Source of the DNA: Stereocaulon alpinum
Lineage: Eukaryota; Ascomycota; Lecanoromycetes; Lecanorales; Stereocaulaceae
Reading direction: 5' to 3'
DNA: 64,000 bases
Assembly (NCBI GenBank): GCA_018257865.1
Contig: JAEUBA010000015.1
Coordinates: 1 to 64,000, forward strand
In this document: one piece after another, positions 9,788-20,346 of the stretch
Position numbering within the stretch: the first letter of the stretch is position 1
How the letters are laid out: every line of letters begins with the position of its first letter
Translations under genes and position numbers: made by a program
Notes under the pieces: model-generated
The model's database searches: none
What the model was told of the DNA's origin: nothing
Seen by the model: only the letters and a program-made list of their open reading frames with translations

Positions 9788-11107
9788 TCACACCCCCTCC
9801 CCATTCCCCTCCCCCTCAGCCCCCATAACAATTGTATACGGCAAATCCAACGGCCCCGCCGCCTCAGCCAACCTAATCACACTCCCAGCCCTAGACCTAG
9901 CCGAGTACCCACTACTTTCCGTCCCGCTCCTCATCCGCCTTAAAGAAGCTAGACTAGGTGTCTTGATGCCTCTTCTTTGACTAGCTCTCGTCGCTCTTGA
10001 TGATTTTGAGAGGTTGGAGATGTCGCGAGGGTTCCCGGGGCGAGAGGGAGCGGTGTGGATTGTTCCGTGGCTTTCTTTGCTGGATGTACTTGCAGATGAG
10101 GAGGCGGAGTAGTAGGTATCTGGTTGGGGCGTGCGCTGTACGGTGTCGTTTGTTGCGAGACTCGCTTTGTCAGAAGAGGTGGTGATTGAGGTAGCGGAAC
10201 TGCTTAGTTCGGCTTCGTATTCTGCGTGTAGCTCGTCGACGATGGAGGTGTCGAGGGGTTTCATGTTTCGGAGTATTTCTGCGAAGATGGCCATTAGAGT
10301 TCTGAAGTCTGCTTCGTTGAGTGGGTCGCCGGAGAAGCGGGCGCGTTCGTAGAGGGGGAGGAAATCTGTGCCTAGGGATAGGGGGGCGATCATGCTGAGG
10401 GTTGAGAGGTGGGAGATGTAGTCTCGTAAGCCCTTGGGGGCGGGTCGCTGGAGGATTTCTACGGCTAGAGGATCAGGCAATGGTGTTTCACCCTCTTCGA
10501 GGTTGGTCTCGGAGTCATAGACTGGGTCCGGCGGTGCGAGTGATACAGCTTTTGCTTCAATGAGATTGGAGAGCTCGAGGATGACGGGCTCATAATGTAG
10601 GTTTGGTAGGTCTGGGGAGGAAGGCGATGACCATCCTGGATGCGATATAACACCCCACGCCGGCTCAAAACTCTGCGCTGAATCCTGGCTCTGCCTCCCC
10701 GTAGCCGATCTTCCCAATCGTATACGCTTTTCAATGCCTCTCCCAGCCTTTTCATCCCGCAGATCTCTCGGACGGGCTTCATAAGCAATCACGGCACTCC
10801 TCTCCAATCCGCTTTGTACTTCTTTTCCCACTTTCCCTCCAATTTCTACCCTATCTCGAGGTATGCCAGCCAAACTTGTTCTCGCCTTATATAACCTTCC
10901 TCCATAGACCAGTAGGGCAATTAAGAGTGTGAGTACGTAGAGCCCGGCGATTATGAATATGTGGTAGACTTGACCTTTGTTAAAAGATTGGTAGATGTGG
11001 TCGCCGGGGGTGATGAGGAGGGCGGCGGCGAGGATGAGCGTGAGGACTGTGAAAGTTGTGGAGTAGAAGATGCGAAAGAAGGGAATGCGAGGGCGTTTGA
11101 CATGCAT
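9788..11107 (-). CDS. DLT1: DLT1-family membrane protein
   Basis: Single-exon 439-residue protein. The fungal family 'defect at low temperature 1' is a poorly understood integral membrane family named for a yeast cold-sensitive phenotype. Two transmembrane segments sit at about residues 13-34 (FSTTF-type hydrophobic run followed by ITPGDHIYQSF) and 46-67 (HIFIIAGLYVLTLLIALLVYG). The conserved juxtamembrane block follows: RLYKARTSLAGIPRD and GLERSAVIAYEARPRDL. A second conserved block, PPKGLRDYISHLSTLSMI-like, lies near residue 225. The C-terminal third is a Ser/Thr-rich disordered tail. It is convergent with the AIM32-like gene, about 254 bp away. The N-terminal topology and both blocks match the family, so the assignment is strong; the role is not known in detail. 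Confidence 0.85.
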   Translation of the reverse strand: MHVKRPRIPFFRIFYSTTFTVLTLILAAALLITPGDHIYQSFNKGQVYHIFIIAGLYVLTLLIALLVYGGRLYKARTSLAGIPRDRVEIGGKVGKEVQSGLERSAVIAYEARPRDLRDEKAGRGIEKRIRLGRSATGRQSQDSAQSFEPAWGVISHPGWSSPSSPDLPNLHYEPVILELSNLIEAKAVSLAPPDPVYDSETNLEEGETPLPDPLAVEILQRPAPKGLRDYISHLSTLSMIAPLSLGTDFLPLYERARFSGDPLNEADFRTLMAIFAEILRNMKPLDTSIVDELHAEYEAELSSSATSITTSSDKASLATNDTVQRTPQPDTYYSASSSASTSSKESHGTIHTAPSRPGNPRDISNLSKSSRATRASQRRGIKTPSLASLRRMRSGTESSGYSARSRAGSVIRLAEAAGPLDLPYTIVMGAEGEGNGEGV

Positions 11108-11374
11108 GGTGGCGGTTTGCGGGGCATCGTGGTAGTAAGGGTGTTCGTTATAGTAAAGTGATGGATCATGGGGAAGGCTTGGATCGAGGTTGAATCCGGG
11201 AGTTGAGGCGGCTCGATTCCGCTGTTTACATTATGGCGCTATCAACGTTGGACCTTGTGGCTGACCATCTCTTAGCCTCTGTTCAGTGGAAGTATACGAG
11301 ATTGGAGTTCCTACAATCAGAACAGATTTACGACTATCTGTGCTTGCAGGACCTTATCATGGCTCTGACAATGA

Positions 11375-12592
11375 TTGCATGCAATGGTAGAAGCTCCCAA
11401 ACACAGCCTTGAAGCCAAGTACTCTGTCATGGTCGAAAATGGCAGGAAGGTGCTTTTCCTGACCGGAGCTCCTTTGTCAAAGTCATTGGAATGGAATGAA
11501 GACGAATTATCTGCCAGTCTACAGCCATGTTTCGCAGAAAAGTGTCCAGGAGCTAAGCAACGTCCTCCAAGCATTGAAGGTGCCATACCATCATGGCGGG
11601 CTCTACCGCTTGTACAACCGCATCTTCCAACAGGTTTTACGCAATCTACCGTGGAAAGCTGGTCTTTTCGGGGATATAATGGAGAGAAGAATGAGACATC
11701 ATTCCTTTCCACAAGCAACCTGTCCTGTAGCTCATCGAGCCCTGGCGCAAGCCAGAGCCAGCAATCACCAAGCTGTCAGTCTATTAGAGAAGAAAACCTT
11801 TCCCAGTACTATGAGCACTCTTTTGCGCTTCACGAGGACATCCCATCTTCGCAGATCCTCGGCCCTGTTTCGACTGCCGGGGAGGAATCGTTCCTGACAG
11901 AGCCCGAAGAATTTTCCACAGCCTATACTACGAACAATGATTTTGAGACCGACGATCAAGTGACCCGCTCAAAGCTTACTTCCGGCCATCTGAGTGATCT
12001 CAAGGATATACCGAATGCTGCATACCTGCATTCGATCAACCCACAAACCATGACCGTCAACCTAGTCGCCGGCATTATATCCATCTCTGAGCCACGCACC
12101 ATCAAAACACGTCGAGGTGGAAGGTCAGTCGAACTTGTCGAAATGCTAGTGGGCGATGATACGCGGGCCGGCTTTAGCATCAATATCTGGCTAACCCCAT
12201 CTTACGAAAGCAACCATTCCAGACCCCAGGAGGACAATCTTCGGAGTACTACGTTGCAATTGCGACCTCGTGACATCGTACTTGTCAAGCAGGTCGCTCT
12301 TAGCTCGTTTAAGGGGAATGTCTACGGCCAGAGCTTGAGAAGAGGCATGACGACAATGGATTTACTCTATCGAAGTGTAGTTGATAACGTAGATCGGAGG
12401 GGTGCTTTTGGGGCGAAGGACTTGGAAGAAGAGTCTATTGGCGACCATCAAATCCTAAAGCTGAAGAGAGTCAAAGATTGGGTCATACAATTCGTTGGAG
12501 CTGGTGCACGATGGCCAGGTGTGGATAACAGGTCGAAAGCTCAACGAAGGAAGATCAGACAACTAGAAGCGCTCCCAACTGATACCCCTTGA
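11375..12592 (+). CDS. Conserved fungal OB-fold nucleic-acid-binding-like protein
   Basis: Single-exon frame of 405 residues (an alternative Met lies three codons later). The first 210 residues are Ser-rich and probably disordered. From about residue 215 a compact domain begins, DIPNAAYLHSINPQTMTVNLVAGIISI, continuing with SVELVEMLVGDDTRAGFSINIWL, LRPRDIVLVKQVALSSF and NVYGQSLRRGMT. The alternating beta pattern around GDDTRAGFSI and RPRDIV is that of an OB fold, and the same block is familiar from uncharacterised filamentous-fungal proteins annotated as OB-fold nucleic-acid binding. A relation to single-strand-DNA end-protection proteins (SHLD2/RPA type) is possible but only inferred. It is head-to-head with DLT1, 267 bp apart, so the two may share a promoter. 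Confidence 0.65.
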   Translation: MHAMVEAPKHSLEAKYSVMVENGRKVLFLTGAPLSKSLEWNEDELSASLQPCFAEKCPGAKQRPPSIEGAIPSWRALPLVQPHLPTGFTQSTVESWSFRGYNGEKNETSFLSTSNLSCSSSSPGASQSQQSPSCQSIREENLSQYYEHSFALHEDIPSSQILGPVSTAGEESFLTEPEEFSTAYTTNNDFETDDQVTRSKLTSGHLSDLKDIPNAAYLHSINPQTMTVNLVAGIISISEPRTIKTRRGGRSVELVEMLVGDDTRAGFSINIWLTPSYESNHSRPQEDNLRSTTLQLRPRDIVLVKQVALSSFKGNVYGQSLRRGMTTMDLLYRSVVDNVDRRGAFGAKDLEEESIGDHQILKLKRVKDWVIQFVGAGARWPGVDNRSKAQRRKIRQLEALPTDTP

Positions 12593-13930
12593 ACAAAATC
12601 TTCTACGTTCTGCTATGCGCGGTCGCACATGATATAATCGAAAAGCCTGGTCCCGTGGAGCCGCTGAGTAGCATCTTTAAAAAAATAGTCGTGGAACACG
12701 GTAACTTGGTGGTAACAGTCTGCTCTACACGGCCTTTGAAGTACTATTTCAAACTTTCAATATTGCTAAACGTCAGATGTCCGATTCGCACATTTAGAAT
12801 ATGAGTCTTCCTCTCCAGCATTATCGCGGAAGTATATGCGAGAATTAGGGAGGTCACTTATCATGATATCCTGTTTTGGCGCTCTTGATTCTGAACCATG
12901 TTAGATACGACACTCGGGAGGAACACAGTTGTTGGATCCATCCTTACCCTTAATGCGCAGATTTTCCTTCGTGACATCGACCCTGGCGAGCGTTATGACG
13001 TCTCCAGTAGTCCATTGACCTTACAACTGCCAATGCCGCTACCGTCTCTGAAACGGATCCTTCTCGAAAGCCAGTCAACATGCCGTCCCACAAAAAGTTC
13101 ACGGCAATATCGTTGGAATATTGCACCGCACCAGCGGTTCGCATTGACAAAGTTTCAACGGAAGACGTATACACTTGTGCATCGATGCCCCCTTGGTGAG
13201 TACACTGCTCGTAATGAGTCTGTCCGAGCTGGGGAGAATGGACGCTTCTGCATATCAAAAAGTCTTGTACAGAGTGAATGCCGCTATGTAATATATGAGA
13301 TGATTTGTGGGGGGAAACGTTTTGCTCTCTAGCTGCCCGGCATCGCAGTAACCAAATGTCATTTGTACTTTCAAGAATTGGACATACCTTAGGTTGGAAG
13401 CCTTAGGCTTGTCATTGAACTTCTAACAATGATTGTGGAAACAGGATTGTAGCAATAACAGATTCGAATAGACTTGCTACTTAATGTTTTATTGGAAGCA
13501 ATGCAATAGAGGAGAAATTGTATGATATGCTGAGGTTGTAACCGCCACGTGATTTCCGGCGCCACTGGAGCTCGCCTGGCAGCTGCGCAGGGGCGGTACA
13601 ATGTCGGCCCGTGGGCCCCTATCTTCGCTAGGGCATGCAGGGATCCGTACGAAAAAGATCAGCGACAGCTTTACGAGTGTCTTAGTTGCCCGTTCATAAG
13701 ATTGTACGAGGCCACCTGTCATTACCATTGCTCTTCAATACGAACTGCGATTGAATTCTTCACCATCACCCATACGATTGTACTTGCCCATCTCGGCCAC
13801 GGTACCTATCACAATCACAATCTCCTCCTTTGTTATCTTTGAGTCCCTGCAGTAGTTGCTGTTGGTTGAGCTTCAGACCTCAACTTAACCCATCATTCTA
13901 CAAATCTCGAGCTTCTAGCACTCTAGAAAC
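12593..13930. other. Intergenic region; one doubtful frame
   Basis: A 144-codon forward frame at 12898-13332 exists but shows no motif, signal or family resemblance and I do not call it. The last 100-200 bp upstream of 13931 should hold the promoter and 5' UTR of the GDP-mannose pyrophosphorylase gene (pyrimidine-rich stretches at 13801-13900). Confidence 0.5.
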
Positions 13931-15278
13931 ATGAAAGGTAAGCTAGTTAAATGCTAATGGTCATGCAGAATGACCATCGTTGCTCAATTGCTAATTGCAT
14001 CTAGCACTCATTCTCGTTGGAGGGTATGGCACCCGCCTACGACCTCTGGTACGACACCCATCCAACGGCGAGCCAGCATGCGCTGGGACTACGATTGAAA
14101 GAGACCCGTGTCCTCTGACTACTGCCAGACCCTTACACTCCCCAAGCCATTGGTCGAGTTTGCCAACAAGCCCATGATCCTACACCAGGTCGAGAGCTTG
14201 GCGGCTGCCGGTGTAACAGACATTGTCCTAGCTGTCAACTATCGACCAGAGATTATGGCCTCAGCGTTAAAGAAGGTGCGTCAACCATCGAGATGGGCGC
14301 TGTCACTCAACTCAGCTGCTAACATCTTTTCAGTACGAGAAAGAGTACAACGTCAATATCGAATTCTCCATTGAGACTGAGCCTCTGGGGACGGCTGGTC
14401 CACTTAAACTGGCAGAGAAAATTCTCGGCAAGGACGACACGCCCTTTTTTGTTCTGAACTCTGATGTCATCTGTGACTATCCTTTCCAAGAGCTGGCGGA
14501 CTTTCACAAGGCACATGGCGAAGAAGGCACAATTGTTGTCACCAAGGTTGAGGAGCCCTCGAAATACGGTGTTATTGTCCACAAGCCAGATCATCCTTCA
14601 AGAATCGATCGCTTCGTGGAGAAGCCAGTCGAATTCGTCGGTAACCGAATCAACGCTGGTCTCTACATCCTGAACCCAAGTGTCCTGTCCCGCATCGAGC
14701 TTCGCCCTACATCGATCGAACAAGAGACATTCCCAGCCATTGTTAAGGATGGACAACTGCATTCGTTTGATCTCGAAGGGTTCTGGATGGACGTAGGACA
14801 ACCCAAAGATTTCCTCAGTGGGACGTGCCTATACCTCTCTTCACTGACAAAGAAGGGCTCGAAGAAACTGGAACCGCCTTCAAAACCATATGTCTACGGA
14901 GGGAACGTTCTGGTCGACCCATCGGCAAAGATTGGCAAGAACTGCCGAATTGGTCCCAACGTCACGATTGGGCCAAACGTCGTCATTGGGGACGGCGTCC
15001 GACTGCAACGCTGCGTTCTGCTAGCTGGGAGCAGAGTAAAGGATCATGCCTGGATCAAATCTACGATTGTGGGCTGGAATAGCTCTATCGGCAGATGGGC
15101 TAGACTCGAGAACGTGTCTGTACTGGGAGATGATGTTACCATTGGAGACGAGATCTACGTCAATGGAGGTTCTATCCTGCCGCACAAGTCGATTAAGGCC
15201 AACATCGACTGTAAGTATATCTCGGCTCTGGCTTGTGAATGATACTAACAGCACATAGCGCCTTCAATCATTATGTAA
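13931..15278 (+). CDS. MPG1: GDP-mannose pyrophosphorylase (mannose-1-phosphate guanylyltransferase)
   Basis: Makes GDP-mannose from mannose-1-phosphate and GTP in the cytosol, the mannosyl donor for N- and O-glycans, GPI anchors and cell-wall mannan. Five exons: 13931-13937, 14005-14048, 14129-14275, 14334-15210 and 15259-15278. All junctions are in frame and give 364 residues, the normal length for fungal Mpg1/Psa1. The N-terminus reads MKALILVGGYGTRLRPLTL (nucleotide-binding GGxGTRLRPLT signature), followed by KPLVEFANKPM, LNSDVICDYPF and the FVEKP active-site motif (DRFVEKPVEFVGNRINAGLY). The C-terminal left-handed beta helix has hexapeptide repeats (IGKNCRIGPNVTIGPNVVIG). The last exon encodes only PSIIM. 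The 7-bp first exon explains why simple frame searches miss the start. Confidence 0.97.
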
Positions 15279-15772
15279 GATCTAGCGTGATCTTTTTCTA
15301 TTCGGATGACCAGTTTCCACCATACCTTTTCGGGCTTGAGATCATCTCTACTCAGTTCCACTAATTCAACGAAAAATGACGTTTCTTGCATTGCAACAAT
15401 TAAGACGCCAGGCGTGCTTTCTATAGACCTAGATGGATGGAACGGACGGCAGAGCGCCTAGGCGTTGCCCATCCGAGGCTTTGCTTTACATAGACGATAG
15501 AGCTTGCTCGTGGCTCAGCATATCCTTCGCTTTGTGCAATATTCGACACATGCTTCTTTCTAATTCAAGAAATACCCATATCTGATTCACATAACGTACA
15601 ACGACCGTAGACACCCTTAAATGCTCTAAGCCCAAGAACGCCAGTTCAATCTCGCTCCTAGCTTTGTACAATTTTCAATCATATCTCAAAGGGCATCCTG
15701 CCCGTCGACTGCGCTCCCCGTCGCCATCCCATCTTGCACCATAGCCCCAACTCTCTACCACAATCCACCTCC
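15279..15772. other. Convergent intergenic region between MPG1 and MRP10
   Basis: 3' flanks of two convergent genes. No further gene seen. Confidence 0.6.
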
Positions 15773-16226
15773 TCAACTTCCCTTCTTCGTCGGTCCCCGA
15801 ATCTTCGGATACAATCTCATGAGATGGTAATTAATCGTATTCTTCTTCTGCTGCTTCGGTCTCTGCATTCAATCCCACATCAGCACACATCCTCATACCA
15901 TCCCATAAGCACCATAGTTCCAGCAATTCTCTCCCCAGTGTAAAAAAGCAATCCAACTCACGGGCGCATCCATACAAGCCCTCAACGACTGTTCCAGCGC
16001 TGCGCATCCAGCAGCTGCATTTCCTGATGAGGCCCAGCATGCTTTATTTCCTTGGTCAGCCCCCATTCAACCCATACATATCTCAGGAGAGACACATACC
16101 AAGCACAGAAGTCATGATCCCAACACAAGGGTTCTGGTCCGGTGCATTTGGTCGACGGACACGGAGTTTTTGAAGGGGAGGGAGGCGGGGAGGGGCGAGT
16201 TTTGTGGTGGCGCTTTTGGGGGGCAT
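15773..16226 (-). CDS. MRP10: Mitochondrial small-subunit ribosomal protein MRP10 (mS37), twin CX9C
   Basis: A 98-residue protein in three small exons on the minus strand: 16226-16100, 16041-15962 and 15862-15773 (introns 58 and 99 bp, GT..AG, all junctions in frame). It is a component of the mitoribosomal small subunit and belongs to the CHCH proteins oxidised by the Mia40 route. Exon 1 supplies LRVRRPNAPDQNPC. Exon 2 gives CWASSGNAAAGCAALEQSL and RACMDAP. Exon 3 gives KNTINYHLMRLYPKIRGP, the family's C-terminal signature. The four cysteines form twin CX9C motifs: C-x9-C across the exon 1/2 junction and C-x9-C within exon 2. Length and all signature blocks match fungal Mrp10. The gene is convergent with MPG1 and divergent from the gene at 16569. 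Confidence 0.95.
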
Positions 16227-16568
16227 TGTGGTTGTAGGCTGTGGAGGGGTGGGGTTATCGATTGTGCATTATTGAGGTGGTCGAGTTGGGAGGGTTCTGG
16301 GAGGAGAGGGATGTTTGAAGGATTTGATGGAGAGAGATGGTGATGCCAAGGGACGCTAGGGAGGGAGCCGCATGTCTTGGCATTGTTTACTTTTCTCGCG
16401 TATTGGGATTTGAGAAGAGATTCTCACTAACATTCATTCTTTTGGTCTACAAGGTTGTTGCATAGCATGCTTAATGATATGATTAGTGGCCAATGGATTA
16501 CGGTATATTAATGCTGGATTGAACGATTGCATTGGTCCTTTTCGGGTGGCTTTCCTTACGGCATAGCT
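16227..16568. other. Divergent promoter region between MRP10 and the 16569 gene
   Basis: About 340 bp, probably carrying both promoters. No clear TATA element and no gene seen. Confidence 0.5.
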
Positions 16569-19321
16569 ATGGCAGACTCTACTGTGCAGCCTTCATGGTG
16601 GGACAACCTCCTCTTCAGACTGAGTGATCTCTCCACTATGTGCTAATTACCTCTTAGGGATACTAAAGAAGACGCCTTCATCTTCGACCCAACTGCGCCA
16701 AACCATATACCGCGAGCATGGGAACGCGCTCCCAAATCCCCAATTACATCTCGTCATAATGGTCGTAAGATATGGAAGCGCCATGATGGACCCTCTAAAG
16801 GTCAGGATACCAATGTCCCACGAGGAACATTGGGCTCTGAAGAGCCGCGACCTGTCCTGGGTGATGCTACCAATGTCCTGAGACCTGTAAAGCGAATGCG
16901 CCTGAAGGATTCAGTAAATGCTGGAATAGAGGGGAAAGAAAACAAGACGGCCCGATCTCTCGCTACGTTGCATGACAAAGCCCCTGGGACTCCAAGAAGT
17001 AAGTAGAAAGTCTCGCGTAATCAATGGAGTCGATATACGCTAAACAATTTGATTATCTAGGAAAACAATCTAGCCGACGAAGCTTGAATTCGGACCGCCC
17101 AGCGGCGGACATGAAGCAGGTAGATTTCGAGAGGTTAGGGACTCCTGACATCTCTGAAGACAATATACAGCAAGACTCGCTGAGAGCTTCGGAAAGCCCA
17201 GCCTTGAATGACGTTCGCGAACTTCTGATCTCGCCAGACCCTATATCACATGCCGTGGAGCCTGATCCCCATTCATCGTACAACGAGGATGCCATGGTTT
17301 CAGAAGACGACACGGCTCTAGGTGCAGAAGCGGCCCAAGAAACGGAGGTTGCCATGGTTCTAGAGGACAACGCAGCTATCTATGCAGGAACTGCCCATGA
17401 TACTACGGATACCTTAGAGACTGATGTACATTCGGGGAGTCCAGCGTTGGGTAACGCTCGCAATTCTGTGGATGCGATGGACCATGTGGAAGAAGACGTT
17501 GAGGCTGATGCCCTCGTGTTGTTGGATCGGCCAGTCGAGGCAGTTCAAGGCCACGCAGGAGAAAACACGGAAGCGGAACCAGAAGCAAGATTTGAAGAGA
17601 TATCCGACAACGCTGCGCCCAATACTGTTGCTCCGGAAGCTCCGTCGCCAGTCAAGCACGCGACTACATATCATACTCCCTGTGATCCGGCTATAGTAGT
17701 CAGCGCTGAACCTTTACCAGTGACCACTTGCGAGGTGGCAATAATTTCATCTCAAAGCCCGATACACAGATGCGAAGAAGTCGTCATCTCCTCTCCATCA
17801 CCTGCATTTTCACCCATGGTACCAGAGGTTTTGGCATTAACAGCCAGCGTGAATGCACTGGGGACTCCGGTTCGGATCGCTGAGCCAGTTCCCTCCTTAT
17901 CAAGCCCATCCGCCACACCCAAGCTTTCCGGCACTTTGAAGCTACCTCAGTCAACAGAATTACTTCGGGTAGAATCTCCAGGACAGAGTCCGCAAATAGG
18001 CACCAGTCTACTGAGAAGGGAAAGTCTACGGCGAAAAGAGAGTCCCGACAGAAAGAGAAGTTCACGGAAAACTAGAAGTCCGAAGAAGAGGGAAACCCTA
18101 TCGAGAAGGGACACCCTGCAAGAGAGGGAAATCTTACAGAAAGTCATTTCAGAGACGAAGCCAGAACAATGTACCGAGGACCTAGACAATGGCGTCATTA
18201 CGGCTCCTGCACCCGACACAGAAGCGCTTCAAGAGAATGCAAAGAAAGCAGGTCCGGAAGAATCTCCGGATGTGGAAGCGAAAGACAATACTGTGGATAG
18301 CACGGGAAGTGTCCTCCCAAATCACAACGAGGAGATACTCAAAGACAAAGATCGGCACCGGGCTCTCGAAGCCATCGAGGTTTATGAATGTCCGAAGAAG
18401 ACTGAGACAAGCGGATCATTAGTAACAGTGTCAGCCGGTGATATCCAGGCGACAAAGGCCGTTGATGATGGCAATGAAAGCATTGCCAGAATCGAAATTG
18501 ACGAAGTAGTGCAGGCCTTGGAAACGGATAAGAACCCGACAGAATCATCCAACAGAAAAACACGATCTGGGGCTCGTTTTAGTGACGACACCAGTATGCT
18601 CAAGGAGTTCCTTAATCGCGCGCAGGCCAAGAAAGCGGCGAAAACACCTATCTTATCTGTCCCAGACCCGTCAGAAGCACCTAAACCCCAGATTTCTCCA
18701 CGTCGTTCTCCACGAAAGGCGCTCGGGTCTCACGACGGAAATGCTTTATCTCCGCGAAAACATCGCGACATGCCTAATCGGCCGGCAACGCCACCCGGAA
18801 AGCTGAAACTTGATGCTCCTGATTCTGATGAAGTCGATGAGATCAGTGAAGAGGTTACGTCGTGTCGACGAAGCACGAGGACGCGGCTGCCCGCTCCGTC
18901 CAAAGCTCCCCCAGGCGCACCAAGTTTCATTCCAGTAAGGAGAGCTGATGGTGCCGACCCTGTGGTACTGCAGAAGTCTCAAGCTCAGGAACTTGCGATG
19001 GTTACTCGCGCAAATACACGTCGTAACAAGGGCCAATCGAAAGCTCCTCTTCTAGCACTGCAGGAGCTTCCAGCAGAGACAACGGAAAATGCAAGCACCA
19101 TTAAGCAGCGAGCAGAAAACTCGAAGACCGTAGGCTGGGCGGAGAAGCTTGCATCTTACCAGGACGCCAAAGATGCCAATGAAGCTGAAGTGACACGGCC
19201 AAAGGTACGAAGAATGAGAGGTCTAGGTGCAGTGAATGGAACTCCAGGCCCGAAGAGAACAACGGCGGTTGTAAGTACCTCGAATGGGACACCAGCGCCT
19301 AAGCGTCGAGGCAGGGTGTAA
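16569..19321 (+). CDS. Large disordered, probably nuclear, conserved fungal protein
   Basis: Not recognised by function. Three exons (16569-16623, 16669-16998, 17061-19321) give 881 residues with consistent phases. The start reads MADSTVQPSWWDNLLFRL and joins exon 2 as KDAFIFDPTAPNHIPRAWER, a short conserved-looking motif. Most of the rest is low complexity: acidic stretches at about residues 150-290, a Ser/Pro-rich middle, then a strongly basic repeat (RRESLRRKESPDRKRSSRK) near residues 455-500. The C-terminal third has SPRRSPRKAL, KTVGWAEKLASYQDAKDA and a final basic NGTPAPKRRGRV. The SPxR/SPRK motifs and basic tail suggest chromatin or nuclear association and phosphorylation; this is inference. 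The first intron is only 45 bp with a CTAAT branch site. Confidence 0.7.
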
Positions 19322-20346
19322 TGATACTGGGGAAATAGCGCGACTATTATACAGATTTCCAATGATCGTGTAACTTTTGGGGGGATAGGTAGATGCATGG
19401 AAGATGGGGTAATTGGCCTTGCCAGAATTGGATTTTGGTCAATATGCGAGCCTATAAAGGATAGACGTGAACGAGATAGGCGATGGAACTACTTTACACT
19501 TCCCCATTAGCCTCGATGATCCAGATCAGCGTTCAGATGACACCTGCACAGACCAGTGTCAACGCTGCGTTCCTGTCGAAAGGCCTGAGCGGGTCTGCAC
19601 CACGAGAGATGGTGAGATGTAGTGAGATGTAGTTGTAATAGTGAGCTGGCCATTCGTGGTTAGCGCCAGGGGTTTCGGACGGATTTGCCACCATCGGTTC
19701 ACTCCGTCGCTACCCGCACCTCACAGATTCCTTCCTCTCCAGGAAGGCGCGGGGACCTCACGCCTTTCCAATGTCTCTCCGCTGTGTCCGCATCAACTCG
19801 TCAGCGCCACAACAAGCCAAAGACGCATTCACTGTCAACAATGTGCCCTTCTCAGCAGAGTTATTTTGTGAAGAAAATCGTTTAGAAGATGTCGTAATGG
19901 CACGTGGACGCTTTAGAAGGCAACAAACGTTCTTATTATGTCAGAACTTGCAGATTTGACACAACAAAACCAGGCAAGACTCATAACGCCCGCAGGTGAT
20001 GCAACAAGACAATTGCTCCGACTGGATATTGCAAAGCTTGTCTAACAGCCTCATATCCGTTGCCTCATATTTTGCCTACCATTGATGGGTAGTTTGGAGG
20101 ATTGTCTCTGGTATTAATTGTCACCTGTGACCTCTCCACCTTCGACGGCTTCTTCTTACTACCCCTCAACCACTGTATCTCTTACTCAATCGTGTCACTC
20201 GCTACTTCAGTATAAATACTCTGCGTGTCTCTTCCTTGACCGTGTATCTTAACGCCTCATCTCACTCTTGTCGCGTTTCATCCTGCAGTCTGTGCATCTG
20301 ATTGACGCCGGATATTAACCACGGCACCCACAGATACCCAAGCAGA
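19322..20346. other. Intergenic region with TATA box
   Basis: Holds the 3' flank of the preceding gene and the promoter of the F-box/LRR gene. TATAAATAC lies at 20211-20219, about 130 bp before the ATG. No supported gene; small open frames at 19641-19959 show no features. Confidence 0.5.
20211..20219 (+). promoter_or_regulatory. TATA box (TATAAATAC)
   Basis: Consensus-like TATA element preceding the F-box/LRR gene by about 130 bp, leaving room for a 5' UTR of roughly 100 bp. Confidence 0.5.

Noticed and set aside
12898..13332. 144-codon forward frame
   Set aside because: No recognisable domain, no promoter element and unremarkable sequence; likely chance.
19641..19959. Three overlapping short forward frames
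   Set aside because: Mutually overlapping, short and featureless, in the region between two well-supported genes.
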